From Betaproteobacteria bacterium (GTDB lineage Bacteria > Pseudomonadota > Gammaproteobacteria > Burkholderiales > Burkholderiaceae_D): a DNA stretch of 64,000 bases. The DNA lies in assembly GCA_025362735.1 (NCBI GenBank), contig JANYFL010000062.1, forward strand, positions 1 through 64,000, in the 5' to 3' direction. This document shows, piece by piece, positions 26,617-34,167 of the stretch. The notes below the pieces were generated by a model that ran no database searches, was not told where the DNA came from, and saw only the letters and a program-made list of their open reading frames with translations. Made by a program: the position numbers and the translations under genes. Each line of letters opens with the position of its first letter. Position 1 is the stretch's first letter.

Positions 26617-26645
26617 AATACAGGCATCACTCTGGAGTCATCATC

Positions 26646-26981
26646 ATGTCCGAACAGCAAACCGTGCAGGAATTCATTCATCAGACCGTGACCGAAAATC
26701 CGGTCGTTCTGTTCATGAAAGGCACTGCGCAATTTCCGCAATGCGGGTTTTCCGGCCGTGCCATCGCCTTGTTGAAAGCCAATGGGGCAAAAAACATCGT
26801 CACCGTGAACGTGCTGGAAGACGATGACGTGCGTCAAGGCATCAAGGAATACGCCAACTGGCCGACCATTCCCCAGCTTTATGTGAATGGCGAGTTTGTC
26901 GGCGGCTCGGATATTCTGGGTGAAATGCATGAGAGCGGTGAGTTGAAAACGCTGATTGCAAGTGTGCCTGCAGCGGCTTGA
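26646..26981 (+). CDS. grxD: Monothiol glutaredoxin (Grx4/GrxD type)
   Basis: The 111-residue protein carries the CGFS active site at residues 33-36 (in FPQCGFSGRA), a cis-proline region WPTIPQLYVNGEFVGGSDI, and the glutathione-binding residues typical of the family. Monothiol glutaredoxins of this class bind and deliver [2Fe-2S] clusters with glutathione and BolA partners. The ATG at 26646 gives the family's normal length; an open frame from 26565 would add unrelated residues overlapping prmC. It lies 29 bp after prmC and ends before an intergenic repeat. Confidence 0.96.
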   Translation: MSEQQTVQEFIHQTVTENPVVLFMKGTAQFPQCGFSGRAIALLKANGAKNIVTVNVLEDDDVRQGIKEYANWPTIPQLYVNGEFVGGSDILGEMHESGELKTLIASVPAAA

Positions 26982-26997
26982 GTCAAACCGAAAAGCA

Positions 26998-27107
26998 TGA
27001 CACAGAGGTCACAGAGAAGAATACGAGAAGCAGAGGAAAATTTCGTGATTTCTCTGTGAATCTCCGTGTCTCTCGCATTGACTCAAAACGTCTGTCTTAA
27101 GAGGTTT
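26998..27107. repeat. Palindromic intergenic repeat, family A copy 1
   Basis: ACACAGAGGTCACAGAGAAG on the left is answered by TTTCTCTGTGAATCTCCGTG on the right, so the element can fold on itself; it ends in AAGAGGTTT. Close relatives occur at 29259-29354 and 33382-33474. It is non-coding and sits between grxD and ubiX. This copy is the most diverged of the three. Confidence 0.75.
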
Positions 27108-27118
27108 AGGACCTACTC

Positions 27119-27706
27119 GTGAGCCTCTCGCCCCGCCGCCTCGTCATTGCCATCACCGGCGCGACCGGCTGTATTTATGCGGTACGTCTGCTCGAAGTCC
27201 TGCGCAAACAACCCGGTATTGAAACCCATCTGCTAATTTCCGATGCGGGTGTGTTGAGCCTGCATCAGGAACTTGATCTGCAACGCAAGAAGGTAGAGGC
27301 ACTGGCGCATGTCGTACACAATGTGCGTGACATTGGCGCGAGCATCGCCAGCGGCTCGTTCATGTGTGAAGGCATGATCGTCGTACCCTGTTCAATGAAA
27401 ACTCTGGCCGCCATTGCGCACGGACTTTCCGATAATCTGATCACACGAGCTGCCGATGTCATCCTCAAGGAACGCCGCCGTCTGGTACTGATGGTGCGCG
27501 AAACGCCATTGAGCCTGATTCACCTGCGCAACATGACCGCCGTGACCGAAGCAGGTGGCATTATCTTTCCGCCGCTACCTGCTTTTTATCAACGTCCGCA
27601 AAGCATCGAAGAGATGGTCGATCACACGGTTGGACGCGTGCTGGATTTGTTTGCTATCGAGCACCAATTGACACCGGCCTGGAATGGAATGAACGCCAGT
27701 ACCTGA
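27119..27706 (+). CDS. ubiX: Flavin prenyltransferase UbiX
   Basis: The 195-residue enzyme prenylates FMN to make the cofactor for UbiD decarboxylases of ubiquinone synthesis. Motifs are the N-terminal VIAITGATGCIYAVRLLE, the phosphate site GMIVVPCSMKTLAAIAHG, and LVLMVRETPLSLIHLRNM. The frame opens with GTG at 27119, preceded by a repeat-derived AAGAGG. There is no in-frame ATG near the conserved N-terminus, so GTG is the likely start. Length is normal. A UbiD gene is not in the window. Confidence 0.96.
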   Translation: MSLSPRRLVIAITGATGCIYAVRLLEVLRKQPGIETHLLISDAGVLSLHQELDLQRKKVEALAHVVHNVRDIGASIASGSFMCEGMIVVPCSMKTLAAIAHGLSDNLITRAADVILKERRRLVLMVRETPLSLIHLRNMTAVTEAGGIIFPPLPAFYQRPQSIEEMVDHTVGRVLDLFAIEHQLTPAWNGMNAST

Positions 27707-27720
27707 CGCACCATATTTTT

Positions 27721-27811
27721 GTCATTCTGAACAACGTGAAGAATCTCAGGTGGTGAATCACTACCAGCAGTCAAGTATCCCCTGAGATTCTTCGCCACGG
27801 CTCAGAATGAC
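27721..27811. repeat. Palindromic intergenic repeat, family B
   Basis: The left arm 27721-27750 begins GTCATTCTGA and ends GAAGAATCTCAGG. The right arm 27781-27811 is its reverse complement apart from a few central bases. A 30-base spacer separates the arms, so it would form a long hairpin. Such elements are widespread in bacterial genomes as mobile or structural repeats. It lies between ubiX and mpl and carries no open frame. Confidence 0.75.
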
Positions 27812-27899
27812 AGAAATGGTGAACCCCTTTCCAGCCGATTGATTGCCTGCTCCGCTAAAATCCGGTTCTTACTTCGCCGTATTCCTCTCACATTCTTTC

Positions 27900-29261
27900 A
27901 TGCACATTCACATTCTCGGCATTTGCGGCACTTTCATGGGTGGCATTGCCGTCATCGCCCAGCAAGCCGGACACAAGGTGACGGGTTGCGATGCCAATGT
28001 CTATCCGCCGATGAGCACTCAGCTCGAAGCCCAGGGCATTCGTCTGATCGAAGGCTTCGGCGCTGACCAACTCGATCTCAAGCCCGACCTGTGGGTCATC
28101 GGCAATGTCGTGTCGCGCGGCAATCCCTTAATGGAAGCAATTCTGAATCGCGGCCTGCCTTATGTATCCGGACCACAATGGCTGGGCGAGAATGTATTGA
28201 AAGACAAGTGGGTATTGGCCGTGGCCGGTACGCATGGAAAAACTACGACCTCATCGATGTTGGCCTGGCTGCTCGAAGATGCTGGCTACAACCCCGGCTT
28301 TCTAATTGGTGGCGTGCCGCTCAACTTCGATATTTCAGCCCGGCTGACCGATTCAAATTTTTTCGTCATCGAAGCCGACGAATACGACACAGCCTTTTTC
28401 GACAAGCGTTCCAAGTTCGTTCATTACCGCCCGCGCACCGCCATTCTCAACAATTTGGAATACGACCACGCCGATATCTTCCCTGATCTCACGGCAATCG
28501 AAACACAGTTTCATCATCTCGTACGCACTGTACCGGGCGAAGGTTGTCTGGTCGTCAATGGCCGCAGCGATGCTCTGGAGCGTGTGCTCAAACGCGGTTG
28601 CTGGACACCAGTGGAAACCTTCGGTACTGAGTCTGGCTGGCACGGAGTGGATCGGGCTTCGGGACTAGAGGTGATGCAAGGCGGGATTAGTCACGGTCTT
28701 CTGCAATGGTCTATTCAGGGCGAACACAACGCGCTTAACGGACTGGCGGCCATCGCGGCTGCTCGTCATGTTGGCGTGCCGCCAACGCAATCCATCGTAT
28801 CGTTAAGCCAGTTTCAAAACGTCAAACGCCGCATGGAAGTGCGCGGTGCAGTCAATGGCATTACCGTCTATGACGACTTTGCCCATCATCCCACAGCCAT
28901 CGATACAACCATTGCAGGCTTGCGCAAAGTCGCTGGAACGTCGCGCATACTCGCAGTACTGGAGCCACGCTCGAACACCATGAAGCTCGGCGTGATGAAG
29001 GCCGCACTTCCAGAAAGTTTGCGCGAGGCTGATCTCGTGTTTGGTTATGGCGCGGCCAGCGGGAAGGATGCACTCGGCTGGAATCTTGCCGAAGCACTCG
29101 CTCCGCTCGGTGGCAAGGCGGCCGCGTTCGATCAGATCGACACTTTGGTCAAGGCCGTCATACAAGCCGCGCGGCCCGGGGATCAGATCCTCGTGATGAG
29201 TAACGGCGGGTTTGGCGGCGTTCACCAGAAATTGCTCGATGCACTACAACCAAAAGCCTGA
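27900..29261 (+). CDS. mpl: UDP-N-acetylmuramate:L-alanyl-gamma-D-glutamyl-meso-diaminopimelate ligase
   Basis: About 453 residues of a Mur-ligase family enzyme that reattaches recycled murein tripeptide to UDP-MurNAc. The N-terminal MHIHILGICGTFMGG and the ATP loop GTHGKTT at residues 110-116 are present, followed by EADEYDTAFFDKRSKF and the late DDFAHHPTAIDTT, all hallmarks of Mpl rather than MurC. The ATG at 27900 starts exactly at the conserved N-terminus; the longer open frame from 27843 adds residues without similarity. The gene is monocistronic, between repeat families B and A. Confidence 0.96.
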   Translation: MHIHILGICGTFMGGIAVIAQQAGHKVTGCDANVYPPMSTQLEAQGIRLIEGFGADQLDLKPDLWVIGNVVSRGNPLMEAILNRGLPYVSGPQWLGENVLKDKWVLAVAGTHGKTTTSSMLAWLLEDAGYNPGFLIGGVPLNFDISARLTDSNFFVIEADEYDTAFFDKRSKFVHYRPRTAILNNLEYDHADIFPDLTAIETQFHHLVRTVPGEGCLVVNGRSDALERVLKRGCWTPVETFGTESGWHGVDRASGLEVMQGGISHGLLQWSIQGEHNALNGLAAIAAARHVGVPPTQSIVSLSQFQNVKRRMEVRGAVNGITVYDDFAHHPTAIDTTIAGLRKVAGTSRILAVLEPRSNTMKLGVMKAALPESLREADLVFGYGAASGKDALGWNLAEALAPLGGKAAAFDQIDTLVKAVIQAARPGDQILVMSNGGFGGVHQKLLDALQPKA

Positions 29262-29354
29262 CGCAGAGATCACAGAGGCGAATGAGGTCACTGAGATTTC
29301 TTCGCTTTTCTCTGTGAACCTCCGCGTCTCTGTGCCTCTGTGTTGAGAGGTTTT
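29259..29354. repeat. Palindromic intergenic repeat, family A copy 2
   Basis: It starts over the mpl stop codon with GACGCAGAGATCACAGAGG and ends TCTGTGTTGAGAGGTTT, the same right end as the copy at 33382-33474. The inner part TTTTCTCTGTGAACCTCCG mirrors the left arm. It fills most of the gap between mpl and the esterase gene. Confidence 0.78.
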
Positions 29355-29373
29355 TAACTCGAACTCAAACGGC

Positions 29374-29943
29374 ATGCCTATCCTCTACCTGCACGGTTTC
29401 CGTTCGACTCCGCGTTCGGCCAAGGCGCAGCTTGTGGCGCAGCACATGAGTGAACTGGGCAAAGCTGACCAATATATTTGTCCACAACTGCCAGCCTCAC
29501 CAGAACTAGCAGCGGAATTGATTCAAACGCTTGCATTTCCATTCGCTGCAGACGAATTGACGATCATCGGTAGCTCACTCGGTGGCTATTACGCCACCTG
29601 GTTGGCTGAGCGAACTGGCAGTCGCACCATCCTGCTTAATCCGGCGATTCATCCAGAGCGTGATCTCGAAAAATACATCGGCGTGCAAACCGTCTATGGC
29701 TCGGATGAAATGATCGAAATCAAGCCGGAGTTCATGCAGGATCTGCATGACTTGCAGGTCACGCAGATCACACAGCCAGAACGTTATTTTCTGGTGGCCG
29801 CCACTGGCGACGAGGTGCTCGACTGGCGTGAAATGGTGGCGAAGTATCCTGGAGTAAAGCAGCACATCATTCAAGGCAGTGACCACGGCCTTTCGGATTT
29901 CGACCAGATCATTGACGAGGTATTGGGCTTCGCCGGTCTCTGA
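29374..29943 (+). CDS. YqiA-like alpha/beta-hydrolase (esterase)
   Basis: This 189-residue small alpha/beta hydrolase of the YqiA/UPF0227 family has N-terminal MPILYLHGFRSTPRSAKAQ with an oxyanion-region HGF, nucleophile elbow IGSSLGGYYA with the catalytic Ser, an Asp in ATGDEVLDW and a His in QGSDHGLSDF. It is cytoplasmic, with no signal peptide. E. coli YqiA has esterase activity towards short acyl esters, but the natural substrate is unknown. Length is standard. The gene stands alone between a family A repeat and cstA. Confidence 0.88.
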   Translation: MPILYLHGFRSTPRSAKAQLVAQHMSELGKADQYICPQLPASPELAAELIQTLAFPFAADELTIIGSSLGGYYATWLAERTGSRTILLNPAIHPERDLEKYIGVQTVYGSDEMIEIKPEFMQDLHDLQVTQITQPERYFLVAATGDEVLDWREMVAKYPGVKQHIIQGSDHGLSDFDQIIDEVLGFAGL

Positions 29944-30095
29944 ATAAGTGCCCAGCACTTGCAGCGCATTGCAAAATGCAGCTTGTTGTATTGTTCGCTA
30001 GCGCTCATACTCCGGTGAAAAGTCGGCTAGTACTTAAAAACCTTTGTCCCGACCGCCGCCTGAATAACGTCATCGACAACCGTCAGGAGACAATC

Positions 30096-32171
30096 ATGGC
30101 TAATGGACAAGGCATCAAACAACACTTGGTCTGGATTGGCGTCGCCATACTCGGTGCTTTCGCATTCGCCACTGTTGCACTGGCGCGTGGCGAAGCGATC
30201 AATGCGGTGTGGGTTGTCATCGCTGCAGTTTGTACTTATCTGATTGCCTACCGCTATTACAGCCTGTTTATTTCCGACAAAGTATTAAAGCTCGACGCCA
30301 CGCGACGCACGCCAGCCTATCAACACAACGATGGGCTCGACTTCGTCCCGACCAACAAGTACGTGCTGTTTGGTCACCACTTTGCCGCCATCGCTGGAGC
30401 CGGCCCATTGGTCGGTCCCGTTCTCGCGGCACAGATGGGTTATCTTCCCGGCATGCTATGGATTCTGGCTGGCGTGGTCTTCGCAGGTGCAGTTCAAGAT
30501 TTCACGGTGCTGTTCATTTCTTCCCGACGTGATGGCCGTTCGTTAGGCGATCTGGTCAAATCGGAAATGGGGCTCGTGCCCGGCGTGATCGCACTGTTCG
30601 GCGCCTTCATGATCATGATCATCATTCTCGCGGCGCTGGCTCTGATTGTGGTCAAGGCGTTGACTGCTTCGCCTTGGGGAACCTTCACCGTGGGCTTTAC
30701 GATTCCAGTCGCGCTGTTCATGGGCATCTATCTGCGCTTCATTCGTCCTGGCCGGATCGGCGAGGTGTCGATCATCGGTTTTGTGTTGCTGATGGTGGCG
30801 ATTCTTGGTGGGCAGTACGTAAGCCAAAGTGAATCGCTGGCGCCACTGTTCAATTTTGACGGCAAGCAATTGACCTGGATGCTGATCGGCTATGGTTTTG
30901 TTGCGTCCGTGCTGCCGGTCTGGCTGCTACTGGCACCGCGCGATTACCTGTCCACCTTCCTGAAAATCGGCACCATCGTCGGGCTGGCGATTGGCATCCT
31001 GTTTGTTGCGCCTCAGCTGCAGATGCCTGCTTTCACCCAGTTCGCTTCAACCGGTAATGGCCCGGTCTGGTCGGGCAGCTTGTTCCCCTTCCTATTCATT
31101 ACGATTGCCTGTGGCGCCGTATCGGGCTTTCATGCGCTAATTTCTTCGGGCACCACGCCAAAGATGCTGGAAAATGAAACGCAGGCGCGCTTCATCGGCT
31201 ATGGCGGCATGCTGGCTGAATCCTTCGTCGCCATCATGGCCTTGGTCGCCGCATCCGTCATCAATCCCGGCGTGTATTTCGCCATGAACAGTCCGGCAGC
31301 ATTGATCGGCACCACGCCTGAAGCCGTCGCACAAGTCGTTTCCGCCTGGGGCTTTGCCATCACACCGGATATGCTGATCCAGACCGCAAAGGACGTCGGT
31401 GAAACTTCGATCCTTTCGCGTGCGGGTGGCGCACCCACGCTCGCGGTTGGCATGGCGCATATCCTGCACCAGGTCATCGGTGGGCAAGCCATGATGGCCT
31501 TCTGGTATCACTTCGCGATTCTGTTTGAAGCCCTGTTCATTCTGACCGCCGTGGATGCGGGTACGCGCGCAGGGCGCTTCATGTTGCAGGACTTGATGGG
31601 CACGTTTGTGCCAGCCCTCAAGCGTACTGAATCATTGCCCGCTAACCTGATCGCCACGGCCTTGTGTGTCGCGGCGTGGGGCTACTTCGTTTATCAGGGT
31701 GTCATCGATCCAATGGGCGGCATCAACACCCTCTGGCCGCTGTTTGGCATTTCCAACCAGATGCTGGCTGCCATTGCGCTGACGCTTAGCACAGTCGTCT
31801 TGTTCAAGATGAAACGCGGGCAATACGCCTGGGTCACCATCGTGCCCACAGTCTGGTTGCTCATTTGCACGCTGACCGCAGGATGGCAGAAGACTTTCTC
31901 GGCGGATCCGAAGGTAGGCTTTCTGGCACATGGGCGCAAATTCAGTGATGCCCTGGCAGAGGGAACGGTGCTGGCGCCGGCAAAATCAGTCGAACAGATG
32001 AATCGCATCATTCTCAACGACTACATTGATGCGACACTTTGCATCATTTTCCTGCTGGTCGTGGTCAGTGTTGTGTTCTACGGAATTCGAGCCATCATGG
32101 CCGCCCGTGCGGCCAATGCACCGACTTCCAAAGAGACGCCGTATGAGCGCATGGAACCTGTTGTTGGCTAA
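30096..32171 (+). CDS. cstA: Carbon starvation protein A / pyruvate-peptide transporter family
   Basis: About 691 residues with 15 or more hydrophobic helices. Family stretches include NDGLDFVPTNKYVLFGHHFA, AGAGPLVGPVLAAQMGYLPG, and FHALISSGTTPKMLENE. CstA-family proteins of E. coli carry peptides or pyruvate into the cell. The ATG at 30096 follows CAGGAG at a good distance and gives the family N-terminus; the open frame from 29976 is too long. It is followed 22 bp later by the YbdD-like gene, its usual partner, so the two form an operon. Confidence 0.95.
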   Translation: MANGQGIKQHLVWIGVAILGAFAFATVALARGEAINAVWVVIAAVCTYLIAYRYYSLFISDKVLKLDATRRTPAYQHNDGLDFVPTNKYVLFGHHFAAIAGAGPLVGPVLAAQMGYLPGMLWILAGVVFAGAVQDFTVLFISSRRDGRSLGDLVKSEMGLVPGVIALFGAFMIMIIILAALALIVVKALTASPWGTFTVGFTIPVALFMGIYLRFIRPGRIGEVSIIGFVLLMVAILGGQYVSQSESLAPLFNFDGKQLTWMLIGYGFVASVLPVWLLLAPRDYLSTFLKIGTIVGLAIGILFVAPQLQMPAFTQFASTGNGPVWSGSLFPFLFITIACGAVSGFHALISSGTTPKMLENETQARFIGYGGMLAESFVAIMALVAASVINPGVYFAMNSPAALIGTTPEAVAQVVSAWGFAITPDMLIQTAKDVGETSILSRAGGAPTLAVGMAHILHQVIGGQAMMAFWYHFAILFEALFILTAVDAGTRAGRFMLQDLMGTFVPALKRTESLPANLIATALCVAAWGYFVYQGVIDPMGGINTLWPLFGISNQMLAAIALTLSTVVLFKMKRGQYAWVTIVPTVWLLICTLTAGWQKTFSADPKVGFLAHGRKFSDALAEGTVLAPAKSVEQMNRIILNDYIDATLCIIFLLVVVSVVFYGIRAIMAARAANAPTSKETPYERMEPVVG

Positions 32172-32193
32172 ATTACAAGCTAGGTGAGATGAA

Positions 32194-32415
32194 ATGCTCG
32201 ATACAAACGAAAATAAAAGCGAAAACAGCATAGGCAAGTTTGGCCGATATCTCGGACAAACTTTGCGCTTGATGGTCGGGGTGCCAGACTACGATGTCTA
32301 TGTTGCACATCGCAAAGCCACGCACCCCGATGAACCCATCATGAGCTACGAAGCTTTTTTCCGCGAACGTCAGGAGGCGCGTTATGGCCGCAAGGGGAGA
32401 GTCGGCTGCTGCTGA
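32194..32415 (+). CDS. YbdD/YjiX-family small protein (DUF466)
   Basis: The 73-residue protein contains the family core MVGVPDYDVYVAHRK, then HPDEPIMSYEAFFRER and a basic, Cys-ended tail GRKGRVGCC. Members are encoded directly after CstA-type transporters and are needed for or modulate pyruvate uptake in E. coli. The ATG at 32194 is preceded by a weak purine-rich AGGTGAGATGAA. The gene ends 9 bp from the convergent AIM24-like gene, with no evident terminator between. Confidence 0.92.
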   Translation: MLDTNENKSENSIGKFGRYLGQTLRLMVGVPDYDVYVAHRKATHPDEPIMSYEAFFRERQEARYGRKGRVGCC

Positions 32416-32424
32416 TTTTTATTC

Positions 32425-33285
32425 TTAACTATCGTCGAACGAGCCCACGTCGAAGCCACCGCTCGAATCATTCGACGAACCGCCAAACGCCCCGCCGAGC
32501 AAACCAGCACCCACGCCACCTGCAGCCAGGCCTGACATCAGGCCGCCCTGCTCACTGCGTCCACCCATTTGCGGTGCCGCAGCGAAAATACGCGACGCCA
32601 AACGCGAGAACGGCAGAGATTGCAGCCATACCTTGCCCGGGCCTTGCAGGGTCGCAAGGAACAAGCCTTCACCGCCAAACAGCGCAGTCTTGATCTTGCC
32701 GACGTATTGAATGTCAAAATCAACCGTTGGCTCATAGGCAACCAGACAGCCCGTATCGACACGCAGCACTTCGCCTGGCGCAAGCTGACGCTCGGCGATC
32801 GTGCCGCCGGAGTGCATGAAGGCCATGCCGTCACCATCCAGCTTTTGCATGATGAAGCCATCCCCACCGAAAAAACCCGCGCCCAGACGGCGTTGAAAAG
32901 CGATGCCGAGCGACACACCACGCGCGGCGCAAAGAAAAGCATCTTTTTGACAGATCAACGTGCCGCCGATGGCACTGAGGTCGACAGCAATGATCTTGCC
33001 GGGATAGGGGGCGCCAAAAGCAACCTTGCGCTTCAGGCTGTCCTGATTCGAGTAAACCGTAGTGAACAATGATTCGCCGGTAATGAGCCGCTTGCCTGCA
33101 CCGAGCAGCTTGCCGAAAAAACCACCCTGCTGTGCCGAGCCATCGCCAAAAACCGTATCAAGGTCAATGCCCTGCTCCATGTAGAACAGACTGCCCGCTT
33201 CGCCGATTGCGGCCTCGCCGGGATCGAGTTCGATTTCGACGTACTGCATTTCCGAGCCGTAGATGGTGTAATCAATGACGTCCAT
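32425..33285 (-). CDS. AIM24/TIGR00266-family protein
   Basis: The 286-residue protein starts with YGSEMQYVEIELDPGEA and has a repeated beta-rich core of the TIGR00266/AIM24 family: GSLFYMEQGIDLDTVFGDG, GGDGFIMQKLDGDGMAFMHS, FDIQYVGKIKTALFGGEGLF. It ends in a long Gly/Ser-rich tail (residues about 245-286) with GGSSNDSSGGFDVGSF. Bacterial members have no established function; the fold suggests a tryptophan-attenuation-protein-like ring. No signal peptide is present. It is convergent with the cstA operon and divergent from ubiC, so probably transcribed alone. Confidence 0.85.
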   Translation of the reverse strand: MDVIDYTIYGSEMQYVEIELDPGEAAIGEAGSLFYMEQGIDLDTVFGDGSAQQGGFFGKLLGAGKRLITGESLFTTVYSNQDSLKRKVAFGAPYPGKIIAVDLSAIGGTLICQKDAFLCAARGVSLGIAFQRRLGAGFFGGDGFIMQKLDGDGMAFMHSGGTIAERQLAPGEVLRVDTGCLVAYEPTVDFDIQYVGKIKTALFGGEGLFLATLQGPGKVWLQSLPFSRLASRIFAAAPQMGGRSEQGGLMSGLAAGGVGAGLLGGAFGGSSNDSSGGFDVGSFDDS

Positions 33286-33381
33286 ATTTTTCCTGAGGTT
33301 TCCTGAGGGGATGAGAGTTGCCAGATTGTAGCGAAGGGTTTCGACTGGGTTGTTGCACCGAGGTTCACCAACAGAAAGCGT

Positions 33382-33474
33382 AAACCTAAAGGCACTACAC
33401 AGAGGCCACAGAGAAAAGCCTCAAGACTTTCTCTGTAAATCTCCGTGCCTCGATGTCTCTGTGTTGAGAGGTTT
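33382..33474. repeat. Palindromic intergenic repeat, family A copy 3
   Basis: This is the clearest copy. It is bounded by AAACCT at 33382-33387 and AGGTTT at 33469-33474, which are inverted repeats of each other, with the inner arms ACACAGAGGCCACAGAGAAA and CTTTCTCTGTAAATCTCCG. It lies in the divergent gap between the AIM24-like gene and ubiC, 37 bases before the ubiC -10 box. Confidence 0.8.
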
Positions 33475-33510
33475 GCCCCAAGGCCTCAATCCCTCGCCAA
33501 GACCCACCTC

Positions 33511-33516
33511 TATAAT
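33511..33516 (+). promoter_or_regulatory. -10 element (TATAAT) before ubiC
   Basis: TATAATTCGCC lies 42 bases before the ubiC ATG. The same TA(T/C)AATTCG string precedes several other genes here. No convincing -35 is seen 17 bases upstream. Confidence 0.5.
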
Positions 33517-33558
33517 TCGCCGATCGATTTTTTTGAAACAGTCACTGGCTTGCCTTGC

Positions 33559-34167
33559 ATGAAACAACTCGGAGCGCGTCGTTTTGAAACATTTGCCACC
33601 AATAAGGGCTGGCGGACATTGTCGGTCCCCGGCGTGCCGCGAGATTCCGGTTCGCTGACGGCCGCGCTGCGTCGCATTGCAGCTGTCAAGGTTCTGTTAC
33701 TACGTCAGGGCTATGCAATGCCCGATGCGCATGAGCGGCGCATGCTGGGTCGTCGCGCAGGAAGGCGCGTGATCCTGCGTGAAATTCTGCTGATTTGTGC
33801 TGATCACCCCGTCGTATATGGACGCAGTGCAATCCCGCTGGGTGAACGGCGTGGCGCCTGGTGCGCTTTGGCTTCCCTCGGCACGCGTGCGCTCGGCGAT
33901 TTAATCTTTACTGATCCCGTGATCCAGCGCAGCAGTTTTGTATTGAAACGTTTAGCGACACATGATCCGTTGTTGCGACGTCTCGATCGATTGTGCGCAA
34001 ACACAGCCATCAATTCCATTGGTGGCCCCATCTATGGAGCACGCCGTTGCCTGATCCGGCGGCGTGGTCGTGACATTGCTCTGACCGAAATTTTTCTGGC
34101 CGAATTTCCGGTGGCAAAACTACTTGCAGGAGGTGACAAGAGTCGAGCTCCTATAATTCGCCCATGA
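33559..34167 (+). CDS. ubiC: Chorismate lyase (chorismate to 4-hydroxybenzoate)
   Basis: About 202 residues. It should remove pyruvate from chorismate to give 4-hydroxybenzoate for ubiquinone synthesis. Family elements seen are VREILL-type strand, VVYGRSAIPLGERRGAW, the loop ALGDLIFTDPVIQRSSF, and the C-terminal YGARRCLI followed by LTEIFL, whose Glu is catalytic in E. coli UbiC. The ATG at 33559 fits the family length; the open frame from 33445 reads into a repeat. Its stop overlaps the RNB gene start by 4 nt (ATGA). UbiX in the window works in the same pathway. The sequence is somewhat diverged from E. coli UbiC. Confidence 0.87.
   Translation: MKQLGARRFETFATNKGWRTLSVPGVPRDSGSLTAALRRIAAVKVLLLRQGYAMPDAHERRMLGRRAGRRVILREILLICADHPVVYGRSAIPLGERRGAWCALASLGTRALGDLIFTDPVIQRSSFVLKRLATHDPLLRRLDRLCANTAINSIGGPIYGARRCLIRRRGRDIALTEIFLAEFPVAKLLAGGDKSRAPIIRP
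34152..34157 (+). promoter_or_regulatory. -10 element (TATAAT) that would give a leaderless RNB transcript
   Basis: TATAATTCGCCC sits inside the end of ubiC. The first base of the downstream ATG (34164) is 7 bases past the hexamer, exactly where transcription would begin. If active, the mRNA would start at or within a base or two of AUG. No matching -35 is seen. Confidence 0.4.
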
